From contig NC_009488.1 of assembly GCF_000063545.1 (NCBI RefSeq), positions 1,798,001-1,862,000 of the forward strand: a DNA stretch of 64,000 nucleotides, written 5' to 3'. This DNA comes from Orientia tsutsugamushi str. Boryong. Lineage in GTDB: Bacteria; Pseudomonadota; Alphaproteobacteria; Rickettsiales; Rickettsiaceae. Positions within the stretch are counted from its first letter, which is position 1; each line of letters begins with the position of its first letter. Positions 39,334 to 48,221 of the stretch are shown piece by piece. The position numbers were made by a program, and so were the translations under genes. The notes below the pieces were generated by a model. It did no database searches. It saw only the letters and a program-made list of their open reading frames with translations, and had not been told where the DNA came from.

Positions 39334-40027
39334 GATTATGAGTATATATTCCTATTTGAGAATCTAACTCCATCAAATTAGCAACGCAGGCTCTATTCTC
39401 TTTTGAATATTTAAATAAATAGCTACTACAGCATATATGTTGATTAATACATAAAACTTGATCAGTATTTAACATAACAGTATGTAAATCATGCGAAATT
39501 ATGAATATAGCTGTTTTTCTAATCTGCTTACATTTTTTCAATAGATCATACAGTTGTTGTTGAGCTATAACATCAAGCCCTTGAGTAGGTTCATCTAGAA
39601 CTATCAAATCAGATTCTTTGAGTAAGCTAGCTGCTATTGCAACTCTTTGCATTTGGCCTCCAGATAAGTCAGTAAGCTGTTTATTTTTTATGAACTCAAA
39701 ATTAATAAAGTCCATCACTTGAGTAACTGTATTCTGGTGATTAGAAGCTACATATGATAAAAATTCAGACACGTTAATTGGTAAGTTATAATTCAAGTGA
39801 ATTTTTTGTGGAACATATGATAAAGATATCCAATCTTGTTTAACAATATCACCTGAAGTTGGTTGTTCAAGTCCTAGTAACAGCTTTGCTACTGTTGTTT
39901 TACCAGCACCATTAGGCCCAACTAAAGTAGTAATTTCATTGGCTTTAATCTTAAAGTTTATATCCTTAATTGCTTGATAATTATGGCTATAAGATTTTGA
40001 TACTTTTTTAAACTCCGCTATTGTCAT
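39314..40027 (-). CDS. znuC: ZnuC-like metal ABC transporter ATPase
   Basis: 237 residues. Walker A LVGPNGAGKTTVAKLLLG, signature LSGGQMQRVAIAASLL and Walker B LIVLDEPTQGLD, followed by the switch His in ISHDLHTVM, are all present. The His-rich tail (YTHNHDHTHN) suits a zinc transporter ATPase. Translational coupling with the permease is likely because the genes overlap. The 267 bases between it and ybaB hold no gene. Intact. Confidence 0.92.
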   Translation of the reverse strand: MTIAEFKKVSKSYSHNYQAIKDINFKIKANEITTLVGPNGAGKTTVAKLLLGLEQPTSGDIVKQDWISLSYVPQKIHLNYNLPINVSEFLSYVASNHQNTVTQVMDFINFEFIKNKQLTDLSGGQMQRVAIAASLLKESDLIVLDEPTQGLDVIAQQQLYDLLKKCKQIRKTAIFIISHDLHTVMLNTDQVLCINQHICCSSYLFKYSKENRACVANLMELDSQIGIYTHNHDHTHN

Positions 40028-40294
40028 TGTTATTAAACCACTCCCGCAACTGCTATACTATCTAAAGATTTATTATTGCTCTTAACAAACAATCACCAAC
40101 TATAACTTTATATTAAATTTGTATATAATAAGCTTAATCTAGCGCTACATAAACTGTAATTTAAAATAGCATGATTAATGGAATTTTATAAGCATAATTT
40201 ATCAAAATAAGAATTTTGATTTAATAATTCACAAGTACTCAAATTATAGCAGAGTTAAACGAACTACTATATAAAACTAATCTCATTAGTTAAA

Positions 40295-40855
40295 TCAAAA
40301 TACTGATTTTCTTCCACCTAACAAATCTGACATTGCATTAGAAGTTTTAGCATCAAATTTACGTTTAGCATTAGAATAAGATACTACAAGCAAATCTTCT
40401 AACATAGCTTGATCATTAATCACGGAAGAATCAATTGTTATAGATTTAATATTGCCATTACCATTCAGTATAATGTTGACTAAATTTCCTCCAGCACTAC
40501 CATCAAACTCAGCATTTCCTACCTTATCATCTATTTTATCAAGCTGAGGATACTTCATCTTAGATAGTTTACTAGTTAACTTACCTAACATATTTGACAT
40601 CATCTTAGACGCTTCTGTATTAATCTGTTGAAAAGCATCATTAAAAGCTGTTATTACTAATTTTTCTAATAGTTCACTTGTAGTGTTACTAGTTAAAGCA
40701 AGATCAATAGAAATTGATTTAACATTTGCCTGCCCATCCAAAATTACAGTAACTACTTTCTTGTGCTCAATTACAGCACTCCCGCTATATTTTTTCTGCG
40801 AAACCTGCTTTTGAGCCTCTTCAACTTGTCTTAATAACTGTCTTAATTTTCTCAT
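40295..40855 (-). CDS. YbaB/EbfC nucleoid-associated protein with two tandem YbaB domains
   Basis: YbaB/EbfC proteins (about 107 residues) bind DNA as dimers and are usually encoded after dnaX, as here (11-base gap). This one has 186 residues. The second half (about 108-180: FDGSAGGNLVNIILNGNGN, IKSITID, MLEDLLVVSYSNAKRKF) matches classical YbaB. The first half (about 21-90: YSGSAVIEHKKVVTVILDGQ, VKSISID, ELLEKLVITAFNDAFQQI) is a diverged copy of the same fold. Both start with a helix, so the chain could form an internal pseudo-dimer. It appears intact and co-transcribed with dnaX. Confidence 0.88.
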   Translation of the reverse strand: MRKLRQLLRQVEEAQKQVSQKKYSGSAVIEHKKVVTVILDGQANVKSISIDLALTSNTTSELLEKLVITAFNDAFQQINTEASKMMSNMLGKLTSKLSKMKYPQLDKIDDKVGNAEFDGSAGGNLVNIILNGNGNIKSITIDSSVINDQAMLEDLLVVSYSNAKRKFDAKTSNAMSDLLGGRKSVF

Positions 40856-40866
40856 AGAGCGCCTAA

Positions 40867-42546
40867 CTATTTTTTATTCATTATAATATCAACGACCTTA
40901 ACATCTTTAAAATTAGTTGTAATTACACCCCAAGCTTTAGAAACTTTAAACCTTTGAATCAGCTCTGCTTTTAATGGCAATTTTGTATCATTTTCTACAG
41001 TTAAAACATTCCAATTATTAGGCTTCCAGTTACATAAATGCATTGTCAATTGACTGTTCATCTTTGCATTACTACCTTTGCTGCTTACAAAAACAGTACA
41101 TCCATTAATATCAATAACTGAAACTATGTTCATTAAATAATAATAAAGATCAACCTCTCCAATTTGGTTAAGATACTTTAAAAAATCTACTAAAATCATC
41201 AAATAATTATTACTATTATTAGATTCACTCAACATTTTTCTATTATTTACATCAGAATAGCAGTCATAAGATTGTAGCTCATATTTATTCATGCTAGCAG
41301 GTAAAGATTCAGGTACAGCAGGCGAATTAGCGGCATTATCAACATTAGTTTTAGCATCAGTTAATTCATTCTGCAATTGCCTCAATGCATCTATAGGAGT
41401 AGGTAATGAAAAACTGTAAATAGCTTTTATAACAACAACCTCAAAACAAAGCCTTGTGTTATGACTAATCTTTAACTCTTGTATAGATTTACTGAATATT
41501 TGCCATAGTACAGTCAATCGCGATAAAGATAATTTCATACTAAGAGAATTTAATATATTATTATGGCTCGCATAAATAGATTCAGTATAGCCATCTATCG
41601 TTTTCACTTTAATTAAATACCCAATCAGATCTAGTATATTTTGACTGCATACTATAAAATCAGTCCCACTTATATATAAATCTGTAACAATATTAATACC
41701 TTTTTCTGCATTTTGCTCGGCAATTGCTGATAGAAGATCTGTTAATTTTCCTAAACATAATACCCCGCACATCTGTTCTACAGTGTTTAAACTAATCACT
41801 ACTACATCAGAACTTGCAGTATCTGCAATATTTTGGGCTAATGCTCTAGCTTGCTCAAGTAATGATACTGCATCCCTTGCAGATCCATCTGCTTTAACAG
41901 CAATAAATTCTAATATTTCTTTAGTAGCACTAACATTTTCCTTAGCTATAATGTTACTCAAAATTTGAACAATATTATTTATATCCAATCGTCTTAAGTC
42001 AAATTTTTGACATCTAGAAATCACTGTCAAAGGGATTTTGTTAATCTCAGTTGTTGCAAAAATAAAAATAGTATGACTTGGAGGTTCTTCAAGAAGCTTT
42101 AACAATGCATTAAATGCACTCTTAGAAAGCATATGTACTTCATCAATGATAAATATCTTATATTTAGAAATTAAGGGCTTATATTCGCTATCATCAATTA
42201 TTGTTCTGACATCATCTACTCCAGTTCTACTAGCTGCATCAATTTCATTAATATCAGGATGGCTATTATTTTCCATAGCTATACAGCTATTACACTTAGT
42301 ACAAGCAAATATTGTTTTTGAAGTTACTACTGGCTGCAAACAATTAATTGTTGTAGCAATGATTCTAGCTGCAGTTGTTTTTCCGACACCGCGAATACCA
42401 CTCAACAAATAAGCTTGCGATAAGCAGCCAGTAATCATACTATAAGTTAAAACTTTAGTTAATACTTCCTGCCCTATCAACTCACACATAGTTTTAGGTC
42501 TATATTTCCTAGCCCAAACTACATAGTTACTTTGCCTTTCTAGCAT
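40867..42546 (-). CDS. dnaX: DNA polymerase III subunit gamma/tau
   Basis: 559 residues. This clamp-loader ATPase opens the beta clamp and couples polymerases to the helicase. Walker A (SGIRGVGKTTAARI, about residues 49-62), zinc cysteines (CTKCNSC, about 82-88), Walker B (IFIIDEVHML), and the sensor/arginine finger ISRCQKF are visible. The C-terminal tau-like region is diverged and Asn/Ser-rich. An A-rich frameshift site for a separate gamma form was not evident. It is preceded by the SRP RNA gene, an order also seen in other bacteria. Intact. Confidence 0.95.
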   Translation of the reverse strand: MLERQSNYVVWARKYRPKTMCELIGQEVLTKVLTYSMITGCLSQAYLLSGIRGVGKTTAARIIATTINCLQPVVTSKTIFACTKCNSCIAMENNSHPDINEIDAASRTGVDDVRTIIDDSEYKPLISKYKIFIIDEVHMLSKSAFNALLKLLEEPPSHTIFIFATTEINKIPLTVISRCQKFDLRRLDINNIVQILSNIIAKENVSATKEILEFIAVKADGSARDAVSLLEQARALAQNIADTASSDVVVISLNTVEQMCGVLCLGKLTDLLSAIAEQNAEKGINIVTDLYISGTDFIVCSQNILDLIGYLIKVKTIDGYTESIYASHNNILNSLSMKLSLSRLTVLWQIFSKSIQELKISHNTRLCFEVVVIKAIYSFSLPTPIDALRQLQNELTDAKTNVDNAANSPAVPESLPASMNKYELQSYDCYSDVNNRKMLSESNNSNNYLMILVDFLKYLNQIGEVDLYYYLMNIVSVIDINGCTVFVSSKGSNAKMNSQLTMHLCNWKPNNWNVLTVENDTKLPLKAELIQRFKVSKAWGVITTNFKDVKVVDIIMNKK

Positions 42547-42610
42547 TAATTTAATTAAATTTCAAGAGAAAAAAGAATGTAAAAATACACTCATCGTTAA
42601 GATAAAACTA

Positions 42611-42690
42611 CTAGCGTAACCCACCAAGCACTTACTACAGCTGCTTTTTTTCAAACCTGACTGGGTTTGTAAGGTTGATGCCTACGCCAG
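42611..42690 (-). ncRNA. ffs: Bacterial signal recognition particle RNA (4.5S)
   Basis: On the minus strand CTGGCGTAGGC pairs with TTACGCTAG at the base, and the apical domain has CCCAGTCAGGTTTGAAAAAA followed by AGCAGCTGTAG and TGGTGGG. This is the conserved SRP core (GTCAGG...GGAAGCAGC type) recognised by Ffh, with AAA in place of the usual GGA. The short 80-nt hairpin form lacks the Alu domain. It lies 65 bases upstream of dnaX on the same strand. Confidence 0.85.
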
Positions 42691-42699
42691 TTAATATAG

Positions 42700-43450
42700 T
42701 ATAGATGAATTTAATCTTTAACGCAACTCAAATATAGCTTAGTGTACTAATGTAGTAATTTTTTGCAAAGCATAATAAAGATAGCCAAAGAATATTTAAA
42801 AACTACAATTGAAGTTTCGTATTTCATTAATATTGAATTAAAAAACAGAAACAGATCTTCAAGAAAAATCTCTATTGATAAACTAAAAGAAGATGTAAGT
42901 CAATATAGTGTGCATATCAATATAAAATAGCTGAACGACTAGTAGTAAGTAAGTCGTAGTATACAAAAAGCATTAAATCGTCAGCACTGTTTTCAGAAAA
43001 TCTATAGAATATGTCATACTAATTACTTTTTTATTACATCTTATTATTATAACTGTTTTATAGTAGTTTAGCTATATTTCCAAACTTAATTCCAATCTTA
43101 TCTCCTCCTTATTTATCTTCTACTTCCTTATCCTATTCTAGCATCTTTTAGGCTTCTGTGTAGTATTTGGTAGTATATATTTTTTTATTCATTCTTCAAA
43201 ATACTTACAAAAGTTATTTATTAAGAAAAAATATTTAATATAGGGATTATATTCAGTTCTCCTTTTTTATTCTTCAGATCTTTATACTCTATCATATCTT
43301 TTTTACAATTCAGTTTTTGCTATTCATTCTATCATACTCATGTTAAACTACCACTCTAATCCTTATTTTGTCTATCTCTATTCTATCTTCTTATATCAAA
43401 TTCTGGTTATATTTTTCTTAATCTCTACTCCATCCTAGTTTTAAAAGAGG
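42700..43450. other. Gene-free stretch with remnants of IS630-like, IS982 and IS5 sequences
   Basis: 42830-42965 reads, across a frameshift, RKISIDKLKEDVSQY and YQYKIAERLVVSKS, an IS630-type N-terminal HTH of a different subgroup from the one at 53724. 42975-43145 holds an IS982 middle scrap (cf. 22720), a solo 28-bp terminus (43049-43076) and the IS982 tail/terminus (...CCTTATCCTATTCTAG). 43440-43453 is a degraded IS5 tip. From 43454 to 43600, AT-rich sequence precedes the autotransporter and probably contains its promoter. Confidence 0.5.
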
Positions 43451-43600
43451 TCTATTTTCTGCCTGATTTTTATATTGAACTGGAAAGTTACATTAATTAT
43501 TATTTATTTAATATGTTATAAAATACTTGGCTTATGAATTAAATTATATTAATATTTATTTATATTATTTTTATATTTAATGAATAAATAGCCGCATATT

Positions 43601-46597
43601 ATGAAAAACAACAAAAAAATAGCCATAGTAATTATTTCTACATTATTCTTTACCTATACGATTCAAAGTATGGCAAATGAACCAAATACTAAAAGCAGTA
43701 CTGCCAATTTTAAAGAACAATTAAGTGAGCGACTACGAATGCATCAACAGTCACCTAATGAATCTGATGATGAGGATGATATGGAGGCAGACATAAAATC
43801 CCAACAACAATTTGCAGACTTCAAAAAACATCAAAACAGTAATAATAAATATGTATCAAAAATTTTTGCACCTGAAACTTTGATCACTAAAGTGCCTAGA
43901 ATACCTGACAAAGAAAATAACACAACACCAAGCCAAAACAACGATGCAACTGATGAATGGGATGACGATAATATCAGCAGTAAAGATTTAAATTCTAGTC
44001 AGAAAGCTTTAACTTTTAAGGAAAGTGTAAATATCATCGGGACAAAATTAGTACCTATGTTTGCAGAAAAATCAAAGACTAACACTAAACAACAGACTGA
44101 TAATAACGCCAAGAACAATGTCACAGCGATACCAAACTCTAATACAACTTCTATAGCTACTACGCATTCTAACTATAATATCAGCAGTAAAGATTTAAAT
44201 TCTAGTCAGAAAGCTTTAACTTTTAAGGAAAAGGTAAATATCATCGGGACAAAATTAGTACCTATGTTTGCAGAAAAATCAAAGACTAACACTAAACAAC
44301 AGACTGATAATAACGCCAAGAACAATGTCACAGCGATACCAAACTCTAATACAACTTCTATAGCTACTACGCATTCTAACTATAATATCAGCAGTAAAGA
44401 TTTAAATTCTAGTCAGAAAGCTTTAACTTTTAAGGAAAAGGTAAATATCATCGGGACAAAATTAGTACCTATGTTTGCAGAAAAATCAAAGACTAACACT
44501 AAACAACAGACTGATAATAACGCCAAGAACAATGTCACAGCGATACCAAACTCTAATACAACTTCTATAGCTACTACGCATTCTAACTATAATATCAGCA
44601 GTAAAGATTTAAATTCTAGTCAGAAAGCTTTAACTTTTAAGGAAAAGGTAAATATCATCGGGACAAAATTAGTACCTATGTTTGCAGAAAAATCAAAGAC
44701 TAACACTAAACAACAGACTGATAATAACGCCAAGAACAATGTCACAGCGATACCAAACTCTAATACAACTTCTATAGCTACTACGCATTCTAACTATAAT
44801 ATCAGCAGTAAAGATTTAAATTCTAGTCAGAAAGCTTTAACTTTTAAGGAAAAGGTAAATATCATCGGGACAAAATTAGTACCTATGTTTGCAGAAAAAT
44901 CAAAGACTAACACTAAACAACAGACTGATAATAACGCCAAGAACAATGTCACAGCGATACCAAACTCTAATACAACTTCTATAGCTACTACGCATTCTAA
45001 CTATAATATCAGCAGTAAAGATTTAAATTCTAGTCATAATCCTTTGACTGTTGAGCAAACAGAGAATATCGAACGAAAATTATTGCCTATCATATCAAAA
45101 ACTGCAGCAGAATTAAAGAATATTAACACTAAACTGACATTAATATGTTCAGATCAATCCAACGCTGAAATAGACGATATATATCATGATGCTGAATATA
45201 ATCAATCCAACGCTGAAATAGACGATATATATCATGATGCTGAATATAATCAATCCAACGCTGAAATAGACGATATATATCATGATGCTGAATATAATCA
45301 ATCCAACGCTGAAATAGACGATATATATCATGATGCTGAATATAATCAATCCAACGCTGAAATAGACGATATATATCATGATGCTGAATATAATCAATCC
45401 AACGCTGAAATAGACGATATATATCATGATGCTGAAGATGTTCTAGATTGCTCAACAAATCAACCTTCATTACTGCTACCTAGTACTCTAAATAATTCCG
45501 CTGTTCAACCACTAAATAATAATAACCAACAGTTCGATAATTCTGAACAAAATAAAACTATAGAATCGGAACTAAAAGTAAAAGAGTATTTTAAAGAACA
45601 AGAGAAAGTACTGTTAAAGGCTGCACAAACCAATGAGATAGCAACAACTAGCGCTATTGCTGCTGTTACTGTTGCTACGGTAAGTGATATAACATCAAGC
45701 ATATCTAAAATGTGTCAAAATCATCGAAATATTATAAGTTCTGGCTCAAATATCAATAATAATACTAGTTGGAGTATTCAAGGAAAATTTTTTACTGCTG
45801 CTATCAATCCAAATGAGTCTACAGAAAACAACCAATATAACTTAAATAGCAATGGTATATTTGTCACAGCAAATAAATATTTAACTGAAAAGATTATTAT
45901 TGGTATTACAGGACTATATACAAATTCTAGCATTAACTATGATCAAAGTGTATTAACGACCACAGACTGTACAACGTACTCGTTATCTTTAAATGGAAGA
46001 TATTATTTACAACGGAATATATTTATACAAGGAATAACAGGCTTTATCAACTATGATGGAAAAAATAAGTACACTACTCAGTCTTCTAGCAAAATTAGTG
46101 GCGTGAGTTACTATGGCGATTTTATGTTAGGCTGTGATTTATATCATACTAATTCACAATTAATTTTATCACCAATAGTTGGTATCAGATATAATAGGAT
46201 TCATAACTCAAGTTATGAATTGTTTGATGATATTACTATAGGTAGTATGGATAGCAATATATTAGCTGGCAGAGTAGGATTGTCAACAAAATATACTATT
46301 AATAATATTAGTAAAAACATTTCAGTAATACCTGAATTCCAAGCATTTATTCATACTAATTTATACACTAATAGTAGTAATAATATCATGCTAGAGTATG
46401 CTAATTCTATTAATTATAATGATGTGGATAATGCTAAACCTATTAGTATAGAAGATACTAAGCCAACCTGTCAGTTAGGCGCTGCAATTACTCTACTACT
46501 AACTAATAAAATAGAATTAGGAGGATCGTATAACGTTTATTTTGCTGAAAAGTATATTGTTAAAGTAAGCACTATAAGTATAAAAGCTAATTTTTAG
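43601..46597 (+). CDS. Sca-family autotransporter surface protein with two repeat arrays
   Basis: 998 residues. A signal peptide (IIVIISTLFFTYTIQSMA type, cleavage near residue 27) leads a charged, Asn/Ser/Lys-rich passenger. It contains five 69-residue repeats (NISSKDLNSSQKALTFKE... unit) plus a partial sixth, then six 16-residue acidic repeats (QSNAEIDDIYHDAEYN). The last 285 residues or so form an autotransporter beta-barrel (FFTAAINPNES, GITGLYTNSSINYD, ALTLLLTNKIELGGSYNVYF-like strands) ending in SIKANF with a terminal Phe, the outer-membrane assembly signal. Orientia Sca proteins mediate host adhesion and are strain-variable. ScaD or ScaE is likely but I cannot choose. Intact. Confidence 0.88.
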   Translation: MKNNKKIAIVIISTLFFTYTIQSMANEPNTKSSTANFKEQLSERLRMHQQSPNESDDEDDMEADIKSQQQFADFKKHQNSNNKYVSKIFAPETLITKVPRIPDKENNTTPSQNNDATDEWDDDNISSKDLNSSQKALTFKESVNIIGTKLVPMFAEKSKTNTKQQTDNNAKNNVTAIPNSNTTSIATTHSNYNISSKDLNSSQKALTFKEKVNIIGTKLVPMFAEKSKTNTKQQTDNNAKNNVTAIPNSNTTSIATTHSNYNISSKDLNSSQKALTFKEKVNIIGTKLVPMFAEKSKTNTKQQTDNNAKNNVTAIPNSNTTSIATTHSNYNISSKDLNSSQKALTFKEKVNIIGTKLVPMFAEKSKTNTKQQTDNNAKNNVTAIPNSNTTSIATTHSNYNISSKDLNSSQKALTFKEKVNIIGTKLVPMFAEKSKTNTKQQTDNNAKNNVTAIPNSNTTSIATTHSNYNISSKDLNSSHNPLTVEQTENIERKLLPIISKTAAELKNINTKLTLICSDQSNAEIDDIYHDAEYNQSNAEIDDIYHDAEYNQSNAEIDDIYHDAEYNQSNAEIDDIYHDAEYNQSNAEIDDIYHDAEYNQSNAEIDDIYHDAEDVLDCSTNQPSLLLPSTLNNSAVQPLNNNNQQFDNSEQNKTIESELKVKEYFKEQEKVLLKAAQTNEIATTSAIAAVTVATVSDITSSISKMCQNHRNIISSGSNINNNTSWSIQGKFFTAAINPNESTENNQYNLNSNGIFVTANKYLTEKIIIGITGLYTNSSINYDQSVLTTTDCTTYSLSLNGRYYLQRNIFIQGITGFINYDGKNKYTTQSSSKISGVSYYGDFMLGCDLYHTNSQLILSPIVGIRYNRIHNSSYELFDDITIGSMDSNILAGRVGLSTKYTINNISKNISVIPEFQAFIHTNLYTNSSNNIMLEYANSINYNDVDNAKPISIEDTKPTCQLGAAITLLLTNKIELGGSYNVYFAEKYIVKVSTISIKANF
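43971..45050 (+). repeat. Tandem 207-bp coding repeats (5 full plus partial sixth)
   Basis: Units begin at 43971, 44178, 44385, 44592, 44799 and (partial) 45006. They are nearly identical at DNA level; the first differs at ESVNII versus EKVNII. Each unit encodes 69 residues. Such identity implies recent slippage or unequal exchange, and copy number should vary between strains. Confidence 0.95.
45155..45442 (+). repeat. Tandem 48-bp coding repeats (6 copies)
   Basis: Six essentially identical copies beginning CAATCCAACGCTGAAATAGA encode a 16-residue acidic, Tyr-containing unit; the last ends in DAED. The unit IDDIYHDAE resembles a host-kinase phosphorylation-type motif (E/D-I-Y), but this is only suggestive. 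Confidence 0.95.
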
Positions 46598-46605
46598 CTT
46601 TTATA
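46579..46605 (+). terminator. Terminator hairpin overlapping the autotransporter stop
   Basis: TATAAAAGCTA ATTTT TAGCTTTTATA is an 11-bp perfect stem with a T-rich right side. The TAG stop is in the loop-proximal part of the right arm. Confidence 0.6.
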
Positions 46606-46688
46606 CTTTAGCAAGTATATGATCCAGAGTTCGATATTAATTTATGTTCTACCGACTTTACATCATTCTACTCATATCGAGTTCTGGA

Positions 46689-48164
46689 TTATCTAAAACT
46701 AGCCCAATTACAAATTTTGTTGTTCAGCAATCTTTTTTTCCATAGTAAATAATGTATAGCTGTGCTAGTAATAAATACACCTAAAATTGCTATTACAATA
46801 TCATATTGCATTTTTTCTAGATTTAACTCATTATATTGATAGTCAAGGCAATTGAGAAAAATAATAGTCCATATTACAATAACCATAAAATTAATTTCAC
46901 TATAAACATCCTGTATTGCGTTATATCTACACAATACACTTCGAACAATACATCCTATGCTAGAAAATAATAATACAAACACAGGACCCCATAACATTAT
47001 TGGATACATGGGAATCATTAATGATACAATAATTCCCACTATCATAAATATAGACTGCACCAAAGCATCACATATGATAAATAAATAACTTAAAAAGTTT
47101 TGGTCACACTTTATTTTACTACCTTGCCATCCTAATAATCTTACTAAAAAAAATCCTATTAACACAATAATGAGATTGCAATATATATATATTGGATTAG
47201 AAAAAACTCCTTGTGACTGCTTATGCATTATTATGTCTAATGCAATATTACTGAAACTTGCAGGTAACAATGCTAGCATTATTATGCTAAATAAAGAAGA
47301 ATTGTTTGTTAAGGCTAAAATAATACTTGGTAAGGTAAATAATATTCCTGCAATAATACTTAACCCATAAAACCAACTTGAATGAATAGATTCAATTAAT
47401 AAAAACAAGTAAATTCGGCTTTTAACAGTTTTAGCTTCAAATTTCTCTATTTCTCTCTTCAGATCTGTTATTAACCCGATAGGCAAAGTTTTTTTATTAA
47501 ACATAAAATATACAGGTACTTTATTCGTAATAACAATGTGCTTTATTCTATTTATAGCATGATAACACTGAACTACCGAAGCTACTCCTGAAGAGGTTAT
47601 TGTAATCCATCCATCAATTTCATTATTTAATAGAGCTTTTAATGCTTCATCATTAGTCTCGTATTCAAATATTATATCCTGATTGTCTGGACTTTGAATC
47701 AATTTGCTAATTTCGTTATCTTTATAAGCACAATTCTTCATTACTCCAAGACGAAACCCATGAAACCTAATAAGGTCAGCAAATTCAGAGCTATCACTAA
47801 ATTCTAAATTTTTCTCACCTAATACAAACAATGAATAATTTTCATAACGATGTGGAGTAGATGATAAGTAAGCGTACTCCTTAATATCAGTAGGAATTTC
47901 TGAGCTAGAAATAATGTCAACACCACCATCAGATAAAGCATTTAATTTTTGGTCAGCAGGTACATGTTTAAGAAACAAACTTATATGCATCTTTGCAGCA
48001 ATTTCTGACGCAATAGCAATATCTGTATTAGAAATACTTTCAGATTCTATTCCAAGCCTTAGATTGAATCTTTCTAACTGCAATTGAGCATAGCCTTGAT
48101 TTTGTGTAAAAGCGAATAAACAAAGCAATAATAATATAAATAATGTACTTTTATAATGCGACAT
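46689..48164 (-). CDS. Periplasmic solute-binding domain fused to a TRIC-like (UPF0126) membrane domain
   Basis: 491 residues. After a signal peptide (FILLLLCLFAFTQNQGYA), residues about 33-250 resemble a family-3 solute-binding protein (LRLGIESESISNTDIAIASE, VDIISSSEIP, HGFRLGVMKNCAYKDNE). The remainder has about seven membrane helices in two similar halves (FSNIALDIIM and SSIGCIVRSVLCR regions), reminiscent of TRIC/UPF0126 channels, where GGGxxRD motifs are standard; these are eroded here. The arrangement suggests a ligand-gated or ligand-coupled channel. The function is unknown. The start is ATG 48164, 57 bases upstream of which lies the xseA stop; possibly one operon. Confidence 0.65.
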   Translation of the reverse strand: MSHYKSTLFILLLLCLFAFTQNQGYAQLQLERFNLRLGIESESISNTDIAIASEIAAKMHISLFLKHVPADQKLNALSDGGVDIISSSEIPTDIKEYAYLSSTPHRYENYSLFVLGEKNLEFSDSSEFADLIRFHGFRLGVMKNCAYKDNEISKLIQSPDNQDIIFEYETNDEALKALLNNEIDGWITITSSGVASVVQCYHAINRIKHIVITNKVPVYFMFNKKTLPIGLITDLKREIEKFEAKTVKSRIYLFLLIESIHSSWFYGLSIIAGILFTLPSIILALTNNSSLFSIIMLALLPASFSNIALDIIMHKQSQGVFSNPIYIYCNLIIVLIGFFLVRLLGWQGSKIKCDQNFLSYLFIICDALVQSIFMIVGIIVSLMIPMYPIMLWGPVFVLLFSSIGCIVRSVLCRYNAIQDVYSEINFMVIVIWTIIFLNCLDYQYNELNLEKMQYDIVIAILGVFITSTAIHYLLWKKRLLNNKICNWASFR

Positions 48165-48221
48165 AATATAAGCTTAATAATCACATAAATTTTAAACAGT
48201 AAAAAATGCAGCTAATATTAA

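Noticed and set aside
43971-45442. CRISPR array
   Set aside because: Repeats are contiguous 207-bp and 48-bp coding units without unique spacers and lie in one open frame.
45129-45470. Long minus-strand open frames across the 48-bp repeat array
   Set aside because: They are antisense shadows of the repeated autotransporter coding sequence; the periodic open frame is a consequence of the repeat.
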